From Amylostereum areolatum (Eukaryota; Basidiomycota; Agaricomycetes; Russulales; Stereaceae), in the NCBI GenBank assembly GCA_012932865.1, contig SAXG01000073.1:164816-228815 (forward strand): a stretch of 64,000 bases of DNA, given 5' to 3'. A program made the position numbers and the translations under genes. Positions 12,013-24,132 of the stretch are shown in pieces. Under the pieces are notes generated by a model. That model saw only the letters and a program-made list of their open reading frames with translations. It searched no databases and was not told the DNA's origin. Numbering within the stretch: position 1 is the stretch's first letter; each line of letters opens with the position of its first letter.

Positions 12013-13168
12013 ATGGCCTGGAGTCGACATTCTGAGTCTTTGCTTCCGCTTTTCGTGACCCTACTGGAGCCTCCGTGCGACCTGCCGTCGTTGCACGCTG
12101 AGCCAAACCCACACGAGAACACGTACGTTGCTGCCGAACAAAGGGCGTTATCCGCACGGCGAATGCGCGAGATCCGCGAACAGTACGGCTCCGACGTGGA
12201 TTTTTGGTTACCATCTCGAGAGCCCGTCGTGTCTGTCGCTCTGGAAGAAGGCAACGCTCTGCGTACGCCTCGTGGAGACGATGGACGTCCTACAAGCCAC
12301 GAAGCCGCCGACACTGCTCATACACCAGTGGCCGACCAACGCGGTGCGTAGGCATTCAAACTCCCACCGCTTCGTTCCTTTAACTCACAGCCTCTCACGA
12401 CAGACCAGAAAGTGTCAGGGTCGGCACTCGGGAAACGGAAGGCGTGCGACGATGGAACTCTGGCGGAAAGCGTGTCGAACGGAGAAGTCCAGCCGAAGAA
12501 GCTCAAGGTGACTGACGACGGCCTACATATACATACGCAGGACTGGGACGTCGTTCACTGGATCCAGGTGCAAGGCGGCTTCGTTCTCGCATCGGAACTT
12601 CTTGTTCGTCTGAGGGGGATGAATCTCGTCACCATAAACGGAGGGATCCAAGGTTACATACCACGTTTACGCAAGTACGCCGTTAAGGTGTTCGAGTACA
12701 TCGTACTCCGTCCAGCATTTCGTTCTCCTTTCCACGACCTCGTTCTCCTTTTCGTCTCGCCGACGCCTAGGCAACTAGGGGTGGTGTCTTCTCCAAAGTG
12801 CGTTTTCCGTTTCTGCATACCCACATCGGATCGTAATTGATAAGGTATCCCCCTGATAGCAACGTTACAATGCCTCGCGTTGAAAGCCCTCCGATGACTG
12901 AGGACAAGAAGCGTTGGATCATGAATGAGAGCTGGAAAGTACGTCCACTGAGGACTCCTAGTCACCGCTAAATTACTGATTCTCTTTCACCCCGACTGCA
13001 GAAGGTATACTTTTTCAACAACGTATCCTTATCCCCAAGGAATTGCAAGAACAGACAAGCTACTGGTTGACTCATTGGGATCTTTGGGAGACAGTATTCG
13101 CCACGCCGCTCCTTAAGCAACGCGAAAAAATACGACTACTTCGCGAAAAACAACAACGACTCGGATAA
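12013..13168 (+). CDS. Hypothetical protein with a charged C-terminal helix
   Basis: Function unknown. Exon 1 starts at the ATG at 12013 (MAWSRHSESLLPLF) and ends near 12344. An exon follows after the acceptor at about 12404, in phase, carrying a basic nuclear-localisation-like stretch (LGKRKACDDG ... QPKKLKV). A later exon encodes MPRVESPPMTEDKKRWIMNE and ends at a gtacgt donor. I join it at phase 0 over a 102-nt intron to a last exon with a long charged helix (LLKQREKIRLLREKQQ), ending at the TAA at 13168. The middle exons between about 12560 and 12850 are uncertain. The alternative of a 17-nt intron before the last exon is unlikely. Confidence 0.5.
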
Positions 13169-13566
13169 CTTTTTTGGGGGGGGACGTGTTTATATGTATT
13201 AGCGCAGTGTATTGAGCTTCGAGCGTTACCATGTCGCGATCAGGGCGACTTTGTTGTATGTACTCTAGCGAGAAATTGCATCAAAGAGGACTGCGTCACA
13301 CTATTGATATCTTGAATCCCAAAGAGCAGTCGTCTCGCCGGTGGTACAATATGCGCTTTCAAATCTGCGTCGACCCTAACCGTGCTAGTAACAGTTCGAC
13401 GTTCGACAGTAACATAATGAAAAGGAGAGACGTTGGTGTTTGATACCTGATGAGAAAATTTCTCGGAATCGTGGGGACACGGCCTAGATCAAGTCCCCAA
13501 GGAGCGGACATAGACGGAGAGCGCGAATGCTTGAGCAGATCAGAGTCGTTCAGGGCGTTTCACAGT
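13169..13566. other. Intergenic, convergent gene ends
   Basis: 3' flanks of two convergent genes. I see no feature beyond a G run near 13175. Confidence 0.5.
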
Positions 13567-15164
13567 CTAGGTGGTAACTCGTGCATTCTTCCGGAGAGGC
13601 ACACCAAGAGGTGGCATATCAACGCCGTTATCCTCGCCACCTCTTCCCACCAGCGGATCTCGGCGGAGGTGCCAGTTTCCTGAGAACGATGCGGACGACA
13701 CAACGACGATACTGGACGGAGACAAGAAGTCTGACAGGGAACGGTACATGCGCGTCGAACCGATCAACCTAGAAATCCGATGTGTCATGAGCGGGTTCAG
13801 GGAATAGGACGGCGAGTGCGTACGCACAGAATTGTCACTGAGAAAAACGTCAATCCCGTCGATGCCAGCTGTATTGATATTTTAAAAAAGTACGCACTTT
13901 CAGGCGTGAAAAATATCTCAAAGAAGCCGCGGCGGGGTCGGTAAGAGCTTGATTCAAATAGACAAACCGACTCACTATATTCATGGGAGCTGAAGAATCG
14001 TGAACTTCTCATCGCAATGTAAACAATGACGAAACTTACTGTTGAGTCTCAGTGACACGAAGACTACAGGGGGCACTTCGGCGATTGTCGCGAGAAAGAT
14101 CCATGCGAGGCCCTAGCTATGGCCGTCAGAACCGACACAAGCGCGTGCAAATAGCATACTAGCCTGGTTCCAAAGTATCCACCAGGTTTTGCTATGCACT
14201 CTTCCTTCACCCCAGCGGAGGAGACCAGCCAACATGATGGAAAACAGCAGGATGTCAACACAGAGCGCCATGACGGCGCTGGGCGTATTCTCTTCGGACT
14301 TCGTGATAAGGCAGCTCGCCGAGCTACGCACCCAAGTCGATCTCTCCTGTCAAGGAAGGTTGGTCACACAGGTCCCATTCGAGAGATCAATGAACCCACC
14401 GAAACAACACTGTGGACGAACGCGCCGAAGTACCCGATCATCACGGGGACGACGATGGCTATGACATATCTGTTCATTCTCCAAATAGCAATTCTGGGAA
14501 AGACGGTTGATTGGGTGAGAATCGATAATCTCTTAACGCAGCTGACAAACATACACTCGGATAGCGATCAACACGGAAGACAAGTACATCGCCAAGTCCG
14601 GGATCCCCTATGTAACGCGGTTTTATGAGCCAGACCAACATTCAACAAGAAACGACAAATCGCTCACATATGCGAATACTATCCACACCTTGGAGAAGCT
14701 CAGCACAAGGTGGAACGAAACGCCGCACCTTGCTACACACCTGGCAGTTGATTTCCGAAGCCGGGTCGAATCCTGAGATAATCGCGAAAAGTCCCAACAG
14801 CCCACTAAGCCGACAGGCGAGATACACCTAGCGGGATGGCTTGAATGTGACCACGTTGAATCGTTTGAGGGGATAGACACTGACCGCAGGTGTAGACAGT
14901 TTCTTCTGCTTTCTGATCAGCCTCCAGTCGTAGTCAACATGGGCAAGGAACTCCCATCTAAATGGGCGAGTCGTCAGCGTTCTGCATCGTGCTATGCAGC
15001 CAAATCAAGACCAACGGACAGATAGATACCGGCGAGGATGTGCTCGATAAGAACCAGCGATCCTGAACCATCGTGGAGTCAATAATTAGCGGTATAAAAC
15101 GGGAATTAATTGACTCGCTATCCTGGGCAGCAATCGTAGCTGGAGATTTCCACTTGACTGTCAT
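13567..15164 (-). CDS. DUF6533 domain membrane protein (copy 1)
   Basis: Multi-pass fungal membrane protein of unknown function. The start is the ATG at 15164 (MTVKWKSPATIAAQ), matching the starts of the copies at 40.9 and 54.8 kb. Exons in order give FLAHVDYDWRLIRKQKK, the DUF6533 signature; a segment ending SEINCQ; IAIWRMNRYVIAIVVPVMIG (membrane); a helix with WWILWNQ; WIFLATIAEVPPVVFVSLRL (membrane); and RLIGSTRMYRSLSDFLSP. The coding region ends at 13567 with a tail (DMPPLGVPLRK) that lacks the MVPLEV form seen in the other three copies and is shorter. About nine exons with short introns are needed, and no forced frameshift is obvious. It is the most diverged of the four. Confidence 0.65.
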
Positions 15165-18100
15165 GGGATACGAGGCTGCGAGAAGGTGTACTGGACAGCG
15201 TCCGGGCACTTCGCAGGTTTTATAGCTCTAGTGTCCAAGGCCGATCGCGATAAGCCTTCGCCCCGTTTCGAGCACAAGACACCATGCGTGTAGCCGCCGT
15301 GATGGGGTGAACGCCTTATAAGAGTTGTTGTGATCGATGTCGCAGCTTTCGGGTGTTTTGCTCCGCGGAGCACAGCGCGGATGATGGAGACGTTCTTTAG
15401 TTAAAAGCCGCGTGCAGTGTGTCGTGAGGACATATCTACAACTCGTGATCGAACGATGAAAACATACGATCCACGAGCCCATTCCGAGCATGGTTTTGTT
15501 CTCACATGCAAACCTAGCAGCTGGTCTCATGACCCAGGTCGTGTTGAAAGTTGAGCAATGAAGAGCGGTGGATAGAGGCCTTGCTGTACCCCTCGTCTAA
15601 CGAGACCCAAAATCAGCACGAGTCCACCAGCTATTCCGAGGTATGGTGGAGGATTACATTAGCATACTCACCATATGATCTCCTTCACTTTCCATTGCGC
15701 GCCACTCGAGTTGGACCCCTCCACATTCTATGGCTGAGTTGGCCGGAAGATGGCCGTTCCTGCTGTAGAAACCCACCCGTACAGACGTGTGGCTGTTAGA
15801 GGGACTGTAGATACGTGACATGATAAATTGTCGCACCAATGATCGCGTCATCGGAGTCCGAGTTCATAAGATTTTGGGGGGCGTATGGACGCGAGGAAAG
15901 AAAGGGAAAACTCGGATGTGATGAGTGGAGTCCGATAAGAACACAGCTCCTGACGTCTAGTATTTCGTTCCTTTCATAGGTCGTATTCTGCGATAGATGA
16001 AACGGTGAACCTGAAGGTGTCGTTAAAAGACGAAGGCGGGTACAGGAAGCGGGTGGCATAATACCGCGGGGACGGAGAAATCAGGTTGAGAGATGAAGAT
16101 TGATACGGTTTGGCCTTCTTCGCCTTCGAGCCAATGGTGAAGACGTTGTGTGATCAACGACCCTGATATAGTGGTCGAATCATCTACAGATGGAAAAGAT
16201 GGAAATACTGTGGTGAGATGGAAATCTTTCTTTCGGTGCATGCTTTCGGAACTTGGAGACGTGCATTGAAGAGGGTCTGCGATGGAGAGTTTAATGAGTT
16301 AGAAACCTGACGAGAAAGGTGAATGACGAGTACAGAGAGGTCTCGATGTGGGGGCCGGCGTGGATCTTCCGTCAAACCTGTCAGAATGCGTTCAACTTAT
16401 CAACAACGCCACAACGCACGTGCACATTCGGCTGGGCCTCCAGAGCTTACCGATAAAAATATGCCTCAGATGTGGAACGTGGAGAAGATCTGGAGGCTGA
16501 AGCTCTCAGTCGTCGGTCGAAGCTATGGTGGGAGAAAACACGCACCGGTATTAGTTCACCTCGATCCAAGCGTTGTATGTAGAAGATTGAATCCACTGAG
16601 CACTGAATCTCGCTAGCTGCAGGATGGTTACACGATGAGTCTGAGTGCCACATATGTGCGATATTACCTCGTCCTTCGTGGATGCTTCCATCGAAGTTGC
16701 AGCCCCTCCGTTCTGTCCTATGCGACTTCGTCACTGGGGATACAAGTCACCTGCGTTAGTATTTGAACGAGTCCAGCGGCCGCGGGTCGGCTTCGGTACG
16801 ATTTGAGTGTGATGGGAAGTACCTGCCTAGACATCGTCGACCTGCGAAGCTTCGAGGCCAGTAAGAAGAAGCCGTGGGTCAAGGCAATAAGCCTGGAAGT
16901 GAAGATATTGTCTGTGTGTGTGATGGAGGAAGAACACACGAGGCCGGAGGAAGACGTCAAGATAATTTCTGATTTGAGAGGAAATTCAAGATGGAAGACG
17001 ACTTATGAAGAGAGGTATATGAACGGATTTTCTACCTGCCGTGCTCTTCGCAATTAAACGCAGAATCTGAGCCTTGGGACCCGCCGGCGGGGACACATCA
17101 TAGGGAAACACGATAGGAGAGCTTCTAACCTCCAACGTGGAGCCCTCGATTTCTTCGAAACCGGGCTTCTGCTGAAAAACGTGTTAGGGAATCAATGCTG
17201 AAGTTGAAGAGGAAGTTTCGATGGGTTGGAGATTGGAACATTCAACAGGTGTGCAGCGCCGGCTCGCGGCCACCTCGCGCGATCACAGAACATCGGACCC
17301 GGCGTCGACAAAGAGGAGACGACCCTATAAATTCATTATATATCAGACCTCAGAGTGGAAGAGGTTCGAGCCACGTACTTCAGACCGTGAACTTCAGTGG
17401 AAGTAAACGAAAAGACAAGCCTTCGAGGCGTCGCGTAACGGTAGAGTATTTGCGGTCACATGTCAGAATTAGCATACATAGCCAATCACAACGACGGGGT
17501 ATCCGCTGGCAGCTCTCGCGATCGCAGCCTCTGGCGCTCCTCCACAGCCCAGACATATACCACCTCATATTCTCTTCTTCCGTAGGACAGACACAAAGAC
17601 GTCTCAGCCGCGACTGGAACGACCATAGGAAAAACCCAAGATCGACACAGAGAAGGTGCCGTGAATTCGCCCTCGTCATAGTTTTCGTGTCTGAAACACC
17701 GTGGTCAAAGGGGTCCAGAAGACCTTCGCTTCGCGATAGAACCAAGGCAGAACACCGATACAGAGACAAAGGCGTTGCGAGGCGAAGCGAAGCGAGGATG
17801 TGCCATATGTAACCGTGCGTCCACATTTTTCATTGTCCTTCGCAGAAGTTGATGCTGAAACTCACCCTAGGCCCCCGTGGTCCGGATCAGCTCTTCGGGC
17901 CTCAATCGAGATGGCTGTTGGTTGGAGGATTGGGCCCAAGATAGGAAGAGCCTCGTGGTGAGTTCGCTGTTGAACTTCGGACAGCATCTTGCTCATACGG
18001 GGTGCATAGAACGAGGTTTCCCAAACACACCGCCCTATCTACATGGATGAACGACTTTTAGATGGTCACAGCCGAAGAAGTGACACCGCGCGTACAGGAA

Positions 18101-18529
18101 TGAGACTGGAATGGACGCCCGCCCTCCATGGCTCCCCTATCTCGACTGCCACGTCGTCCGTGCCCCCCAAGAAGGCCTCCATCACAACCTCCTTTGTCAA
18201 CTCGAGACAACATATACTTTTTTTTCATTGTCTTTTCGACCTTGACGACGCGACCGGCTCCATCGGCCGCGAAAATCGCCTCCGGTCCCGTTCCGAACAC
18301 TCCAAACTGCTCGGAACGAATTCGTCGCCCTCGCCTTCTGGGCGCTCCGTTTATCAGCGTCTCTGCTACATATACGGGCCTACAACTTTGCATGGTCGCC
18401 TCCGTTCCCCGCACCACCCATCTTCTCTCTTCGCTGCCACACTGTTGCCGCTCCGTGCGTATCTCTTACGCATCACGTCCCCCCACGTACTGAGTCCGTT
18501 TTGCAGCAGCTAAACGCTCTTCATCAACC
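15165..18529. other. Long intergenic stretch, possible degraded fragments
   Basis: No complete gene is supported. On the minus strand, 15796-16960 has scattered hydrophobic pieces (for example MNSDSDDAIIGATIYHV near 15860 and a segment near 16900) that could be relics of another membrane-protein gene, but I cannot join them. The open frame at 17195-17812 is Arg-rich and featureless and was rejected. The end of this stretch is the promoter of the F-box gene. Confidence 0.4.
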
Positions 18530-20122
18530 ATGGCGATGTTGCCCAAAGCCACGCCCGCCTCTGTCGACGTCTCAAGACCAAGGTCCTTCCTTCAAGACTC
18601 CACGTCAGCACTGCCTTGCGAGATCGTCGGGGAGATCTTCTCCTTTCTCCCTTTCCCCACTCCAGGCGAGCTCTCTAAGCATGGGGAAACCTCCGCTCGA
18701 CCACCATGGATGCGCGTCTCTCACGTCTGCAGGCGATGGCGCGAAGTTGCCACGCACCACCGGAGGATGTGGTCGACGATATCGACCGCCCAATACGACC
18801 TCTTCACCTTGGCCTTGAAGCGGTCCGCCTCCCTCCCCCTCACCATCAGCTTCATGCGCGACCGTCCCACCTACGTCAACCCAAGCCGCAACGACGGGTT
18901 CACGTCCATTCCCAGACGCGTCTTCGACCTTCTGGCCTTGAAGGCCCTGCCCCGCGTACGCTCCATGGCGCTCTCCCTCGGGCCAGAGGGAAACCACGAC
19001 ATACTGTGGAAACACCCCGCTCCCGCGCTGGAGTCCCTAACCATATCCGCCGTCAGACGATGTGTATACTCCCCCACGTTGGACGTGTACACCGTCGTCT
19101 CGGAAGCCCTTCCCGACGATATGTTCGAAGCACAAACCCCGCGCCTCGACACCCTCAGGCTCAACGTCGTTGACATCCATCCCACATTACCCTTCTTCAC
19201 CGACCGCTTGCGGACGCTCGAACTGAAGGGCGTACGGTGCTATACTCTCACCGGGCAGACCCCTATTGAGCACGACCCCGAGGCGTTGCTCGAGGCCCTC
19301 CGACGCGCGCCCAACTTGGAGGAGCTGACCATCATCTCGCCGCTGTCGGATGAGGTGGAGTCCGAGCGCGTCGTCGAAGAGGGGACGCACGTCCCGTCCG
19401 TCCCGCTGGGCAGGTTACGCAAGCTCGTCCTGGAAGACTACGCCCCCAACCTTCCTGGATTCATCCGCCGCCTACAACTCCCGCAGACGTGTGGCATCGC
19501 TCTGCGCACCGTTCATACGCAAAACCGCCCCCTGAGGGCGGTTCTAGATATCGTGTTGGCAACGTTTCCGCCCCGACCCGACCCCGACCGCGAGGCGACC
19601 TTCTTCTATAGAAAGGTGCTCATTTCGGGCCAGGCTGCAGATCGTGGCTCATGGTCCCCTCGTCGCCCATGCCGAATCGTCCGCATCGTTGCTTCGGAAC
19701 CCCAAGATCCATCGCTCCCCGACCATCTCGAGATCACCGTCGACCTTGACGAGGACACCGACATCTCCCTAGTACTGATAGCCCTCATCTACTATTTCCC
19801 GCCTTGCATCTGCCGTGCACGAGTCCTCGTCGTGGACCACCCCTTCTTTGCCTCCGGCACCTCCTGGAAACCTATGTTGGAACCGTTCAAAGATGTCATG
19901 GAATTGGCGGTTTCCCCGAAAATAGCCAAGCTTCCGGAAAAGGCGACGGAAAACCTCGAGAAGGAGGTGGTGGTGATGGAGGTGGTGGAGGTAGACGAGG
20001 TGGTGGAGGTGGTGGAGGTGGTGGAGGTGGACGAGGAGGAGGAGGAGGAGACGCCGTTATTCAAGAAGCTCGAAACGGCGCGATATGTGTACGAGGACGG
20101 TCGAGATGAGCCGGCGTGGTAG
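18530..20122 (+). CDS. F-box domain protein with acidic low-complexity tail
   Basis: Intact single-exon F-box protein of 530 aa and a likely SCF adaptor. The F-box lies at about residues 25-75 (LPCEIVGEIFSFLPF, then WMRVSHVCRRWREVATHHRRMW). The middle is leucine-rich in the LRR-like style of this family (RLDTLRLNVVDI, RLRTLELKG, RLRKLVLED). The C-terminus holds a repetitive Val/Glu tract (EVVEVDEVVEVVEVVEV) and ends TARYVYEDGRDEPAW. A second, decayed copy with the same ending lies inverted at 60963-62285, and 3' flanking DNA is also shared (20160-20250 against 60830-60960), so the two come from one duplication. A family X gene follows 0.7 kb downstream. Confidence 0.85.
   Translation: MAMLPKATPASVDVSRPRSFLQDSTSALPCEIVGEIFSFLPFPTPGELSKHGETSARPPWMRVSHVCRRWREVATHHRRMWSTISTAQYDLFTLALKRSASLPLTISFMRDRPTYVNPSRNDGFTSIPRRVFDLLALKALPRVRSMALSLGPEGNHDILWKHPAPALESLTISAVRRCVYSPTLDVYTVVSEALPDDMFEAQTPRLDTLRLNVVDIHPTLPFFTDRLRTLELKGVRCYTLTGQTPIEHDPEALLEALRRAPNLEELTIISPLSDEVESERVVEEGTHVPSVPLGRLRKLVLEDYAPNLPGFIRRLQLPQTCGIALRTVHTQNRPLRAVLDIVLATFPPRPDPDREATFFYRKVLISGQAADRGSWSPRRPCRIVRIVASEPQDPSLPDHLEITVDLDEDTDISLVLIALIYYFPPCICRARVLVVDHPFFASGTSWKPMLEPFKDVMELAVSPKIAKLPEKATENLEKEVVVMEVVEVDEVVEVVEVVEVDEEEEEETPLFKKLETARYVYEDGRDEPAW
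19970..20050 (+). repeat. GGTGGAG-type low-complexity tract in coding DNA
   Basis: Imperfect ggtggaggt repeats encode the Val/Glu tail of the F-box protein. It is not visible in the same form in the pseudogene copy, so it probably expanded after duplication. Confidence 0.7.
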
Positions 20123-20790
20123 TGAGAGGGGACGGGACTCGGGGCGAAGTACACTTGGTTGTGCGTGCATCATATCCCCTCTCAATTGGTGAGTTTGAAG
20201 GGTTGACTTATCCATGGACTGTAGGATACATGTAATACGTAGGATTGTGAATAAGTATGGCTGCACGTTATTGTACTCTTTAACGTGTTCGGGCTTTGGC
20301 TCTTTCGAGCGAGAGTGAAACCCCATTCACGACATTACTAGACAGCTTTGTCCGCCTACGTCGTTGTCACGGTGGTCGACATCCTCAAGGTGACGTTAGT
20401 CCACATGAACTTCATATTCCAAATCTCAAGCCAGGACGACCCCTTCCCCAAGGTGAGTCGGTTGGTCCATCAAATGAACGCTATGCTGAGCGAGTACGTC
20501 CATGCAGGCGTTTACGTAGTCATGGACTGGTCCGTCCGCTGAGGTGTCAAGTAGACCTTCCGCATCGGACGCACAATAGACGAAAACATCGTTTGAAAAT
20601 TCCGTCCGGAAACTCCACCAGGCTATTGTCCCTCCGGTAACTACCCATTGGATCCACTTTCGCAGCCGGGTTATAACGCCCCTTCTGTCCGCCGGTCGCT
20701 CTTTTCTAACTCTTACCACCTACCACCGCGGCACCTCCCCTCTTAATAGTGGCATCCTCCCCGTCCGCATTTATCGACTTCGTCACAGTT
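20123..20790. other. Intergenic between F-box and family X genes
   Basis: The first 120 bp match the 3' flank of the F-box pseudogene near 60.9 kb. No gene seen in the remainder. Confidence 0.5.
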
Positions 20791-22136
20791 ATGTCCCTCG
20801 TCTCGAACACGCCTCGCTTCCCCGACATCTCCGACCTGCCGTCCACTGCTAACCGCGACAAGCAAGAACCACGATTCCGTTTTCCGTTCCCTGTCGATAA
20901 GCCGCCGCGAAACCATGGGTCCTCCACATCATCGACAGTTTTCAATATGACGATCCTCCGATGGTGGATGGAGTGCTCTCTCTTCCGGCCTACGACCCCA
21001 ACCAGAATTTCGTTGCCCTCTTCGACGCCGAATTCATCCCGCTTTTCGTATCCGACCCGGAAAAGGACGATAAAACAGGCAACAAGACGACCATCCAGAG
21101 CGACAAGGGACGACAAGGCGACGAGGGAAACGACCGCGAGAAAGACAAAGAGGGCTGCGGGGGATGAGTCGCAGACAAAGAAGACGACGTGGAGTACGGG
21201 GGGGAAGGGAGAACCCATGGACGAGGCCAACGAGGCCAACACGAATCGACGCGAAACCCAAGGTCGACCCGGAACTCCAGAAGCTCAAAGACGACGTGTA
21301 TCGCACCGCGCTCTACAACGCCGTCGATTACATCCGGAACGGCACCATCAATTTGGAGGTGTTCAACATGTGGACGCGTCGAGCGTTCACCATGCCTTTC
21401 ATCGTCGTCAAGCTGTCAGCCATCCCCCGCCGTACCGACATACTCCCAAGAGCATACCACAACTACACCCGCAAGATGACGGACCGGAAGGCTGGCCCTC
21501 CGGGGAAATATTCGAGGTGTGTGTCTTCGAGGCAGTCGACCGAGGGGCGGTACTCACGAATTGATAGGTCTTACATGCATTGGGTCCACGTCGTCGAGGC
21601 ACGGAAAAGAGTGAGCCCACTGAGAAACGAGGTGACATTCGGGGAGGAAGACGCAGAGGTGCATGCGAACAACCACGGCACCACCTATCCTCACGCTGGC
21701 CCGACCGGCACCGTCGCCTTGAATGCCTATCAATGTAAGTCCCAATCTTCCTTGAAAAACTCGAATCTTCCAGCTGATCCTGTGGACACTATGGCAGCGG
21801 TGGAACTCGAGATTGGTGCGCGTACTTCATCGAACGACTGGGGCGTGTATTGACTTGCTATTCACCAGCTCTTCTTGATAACCGGTTTCAAGAATACCGC
21901 GTCTTGGTGAATAATCGACTCCGCGCAAAGGCCGCTAGCTCGTCGCGTGTCTTTGATCAAGAAATGGCCAACGCTCGTGCGTTGGATCGATCCGCTTTTG
22001 GAGTCCAGGTGCGTACGCGTGGTCTCGCTTCCGACAATCTGTTCATTTTGCTTGGTGATTACAGCGCTGGATCGCGACAACTCGACGCTCGTTTAAGCAA
22101 GCCATGCTTGCTGTCGGTGACTTGCTTGCACTGTAG
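20791..22136 (+). CDS. Family X member (i), unknown function
   Basis: I do not recognise the family. The first ATG is at 20791 (MSLVSNTPRF). Coding signal then shifts frame twice: 20900-21090 reads PWVLHIIDSFQYDDPPMVDG ... AEFIPLFVS, and 21240-21735 reads KLKDDVYRTALYNAVDYI ... VFNMWTRRAF ... LRNEVTFGEEDAE ... GTVALNAYQ. The 3' exons join cleanly in phase: one of about 43 nt ending AAVELEI, one starting LLDNRFQEYRVLVNNRL, and a last one ending FKQAMLAVGDLLAL at 22136. The 5' frame changes may be unresolved introns or lesions. Two paralogues lie at 58.9-60.4 kb and 63.5-64 kb. The protein is soluble and helical with no recognised motif. Confidence 0.5.
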
Positions 22137-22596
22137 TATCCTCGCTGTGTCACAGCTCCATATCGGTTATACTATACCCCTATGATATCGATGTCGCAGC
22201 CGTGTTGACCTCGCGGTGTCGCGGAAACTCTTGTGCATGGCTTGAGCAGAGCTTGAACAGAAAGCAACGGTCGTATGATCATATCCCAGGCCTATCGCGC
22301 ACAGAATACTACCCATCGGCGACTGCCAGGAAGATGGTGGGGTTAGTGGGAGGCGATCGGAGTCGTTCCTACGCCTTGGTCGTCCACTGATGTATGGGAT
22401 ACGATGGAGGAAATACGATCACAACGATGATACAATACAGTGGAAAAGAAATTAATGAACGTTGTGGGATACAGGCTGAGACACTCAGACGTCACTGTGA
22501 GGAAAGGAGCGTGATTGTACATGGTACGGAGAACATAGAGGGAGGAAGGAGAATGTGGCTCCAAAGTTTGGGCGCGCCGCAAAGCCTGAGATCCTG
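22137..22596. other. Intergenic, convergent gene ends
   Basis: Nothing recognised. It separates family X member (i) from the convergent gene at 22.6-24.1 kb. Confidence 0.45.
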
Positions 22597-24075
22597 CTAG
22601 GTGAAGAACCACCCATCGCAGTCGCGATACACCTCCTGGTCCTGTACTTCCACTGTGGGCTGCGTCCGAGTTTGCATTGCTTTGATGGCCACCACTTTGG
22701 GATATCACAAATCAATCGCTGCAGCCCATAAGAAGTGAGAAGGCGGCTTACTTGCGTCCGCCAAATTGAGGCGCTTCGCGATGATTTCTTGATCTAAGAG
22801 GGGGATTTCAGCGACGAGGTGATGGGTGGATAGGTGAGAACAACGTACTGCGCTTGTACTCTAGTATGACATCGTCAAATTCTACGTCCAACCGCTATCA
22901 GCTACCAAGAATATAAGACCGAAAGTAAGTAGATACCTTCAGCTTCCTTGCGCAAGTCGTCCTCTGATCGCTCCTTTTTCAGTGGACTAGGAAGGTACAC
23001 CGTTTTCGCCTTACGCGATCTATAGAGCGAAATCCAATTCAGACAACATCCAAACGAGTGTTTGGGCCCGGGGAAATACGAACTTCTTCTTGTTCTTCCT
23101 CTTCGTTTGACGCATACTCCGTAAGCGATGGGGAAGAAGATGGAGAGGAATGGCGGGGAGAACGTCGGGGACAACCGTCGATGCGACAGCCTTCGGCGGA
23201 TGCGATATTTTGTCCCGAATAAGTGGTGGAAGAAGACCGGCGCGCGGGTGCATAGGCACAGAGTCGTTGGCTGGTCTATCGCACGCAGGTTTTTGGAGCG
23301 GCTGAGGTTGAGGAAGGCGTGGTGTACAGCGAGACTCGGCTTGAAGGGATACGCTTGAAGTCTCATCGACGGCAACATACTTGAGCTTGCGCCGCAACGC
23401 CGGAGGACGCTGACGAGGGTGTACTTCCGAAGGCGCACCACGTTCGACGAAAACGTCAGGCACTTGGGGACGTAGTATCTCGATACCGTTTCTCCGGCAG
23501 AGGGCCGACGTCGGTGCGGATTTTTGAGCGTGTACCGGGAGCGGCTGGGAAGTGTGCATGCGCCTAAGCAATTGATGTGGTGGCTTGAAGAATTTCTTCG
23601 AGGTGGACGGTGGCTTTTGGCGTTCTGAAGGCGGCGATGGCCGCACAGGAGGTAGGCATCTTGAAGGCACAAGAATGAGGAATTCTGGACGAGTGAAGGA
23701 GCTGTCCATCGTCCGGTTTGGCATGAGACGGCGTTTCGATCGCGCACCGGGCGGAGTGGTGGATGGAGGATGAGGACCCATAGGTGGGGGAGGAACGATG
23801 GACAGATGGGACGGAATGTTGACCGAGTCGACGGCATCATGGGTGACGAAGACGACCGGTACCACAGAATGCACGAATCCAACGCGTAGAGCCCGAAGTG
23901 TAAATGGGAGGGGGAGTGATATCGCATGTCGGGGGAAGCGGGAGGATCCATCCACTGCCTGAGTGGGATGATCCACCTTCCGGGTGACCGACACGCTCGC
24001 TGAGCAGGGTTTCGGAGACCATGCGCGTTGATCTTCGTAGGCGACGGGTGGCTGAAGGGCGCGAACGTCGGCCAT
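22597..24075 (-). CDS. Hypothetical Pro-rich basic protein with acidic helical C-terminus
   Basis: Unrecognised protein of 415 aa in five exons: 23084-24075, 22937-23019, 22849-22881, 22752-22793 and 22597-22694. All junctions are GT-AG and phase-consistent; the first donor is the less common GTTCGT. The start at 24075 (MADVRALQPPVAYED) lies about 50 bp downstream of a TATATA tract. Residues 1-330 are Pro/Ser/Arg-rich and probably disordered, with a basic nuclear-localisation-like cluster (KRKNKKKSRKAK). The C-terminal 75 residues are charged and helical (KKERSEDDLRKEAEEFDDVI, then KRLNLADAMVAIKAM) and end DGWFFT. This could be a nuclear protein; no enzymatic motif is visible. The C-terminal exons are convincing because three tiny exons keep one frame. 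Confidence 0.6.
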
Positions 24076-24122
24076 GATGAAGGAAGGAAAATCCACGCTC
24101 GATGAGGGAAACGGAGAAAAGA

Positions 24123-24132
24123 CATATATATG
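24123..24132 (-). promoter_or_regulatory. TATA-like tract of the 22.6-24.1-kb gene
   Basis: catatatatg about 50 bp upstream of the ATG at 24075. Confidence 0.3.

Noticed and set aside
13013..13040. 17-nt intron in the 12.0-13.2-kb gene
   Set aside because: A normal 102-nt intron with the same acceptor keeps the frame and removes the need for it.
17195..17812. 205-aa open frame on the plus strand
   Set aside because: Arg/Ser-rich, no domain, no homologue inside the window, and an equally long frame runs opposite.
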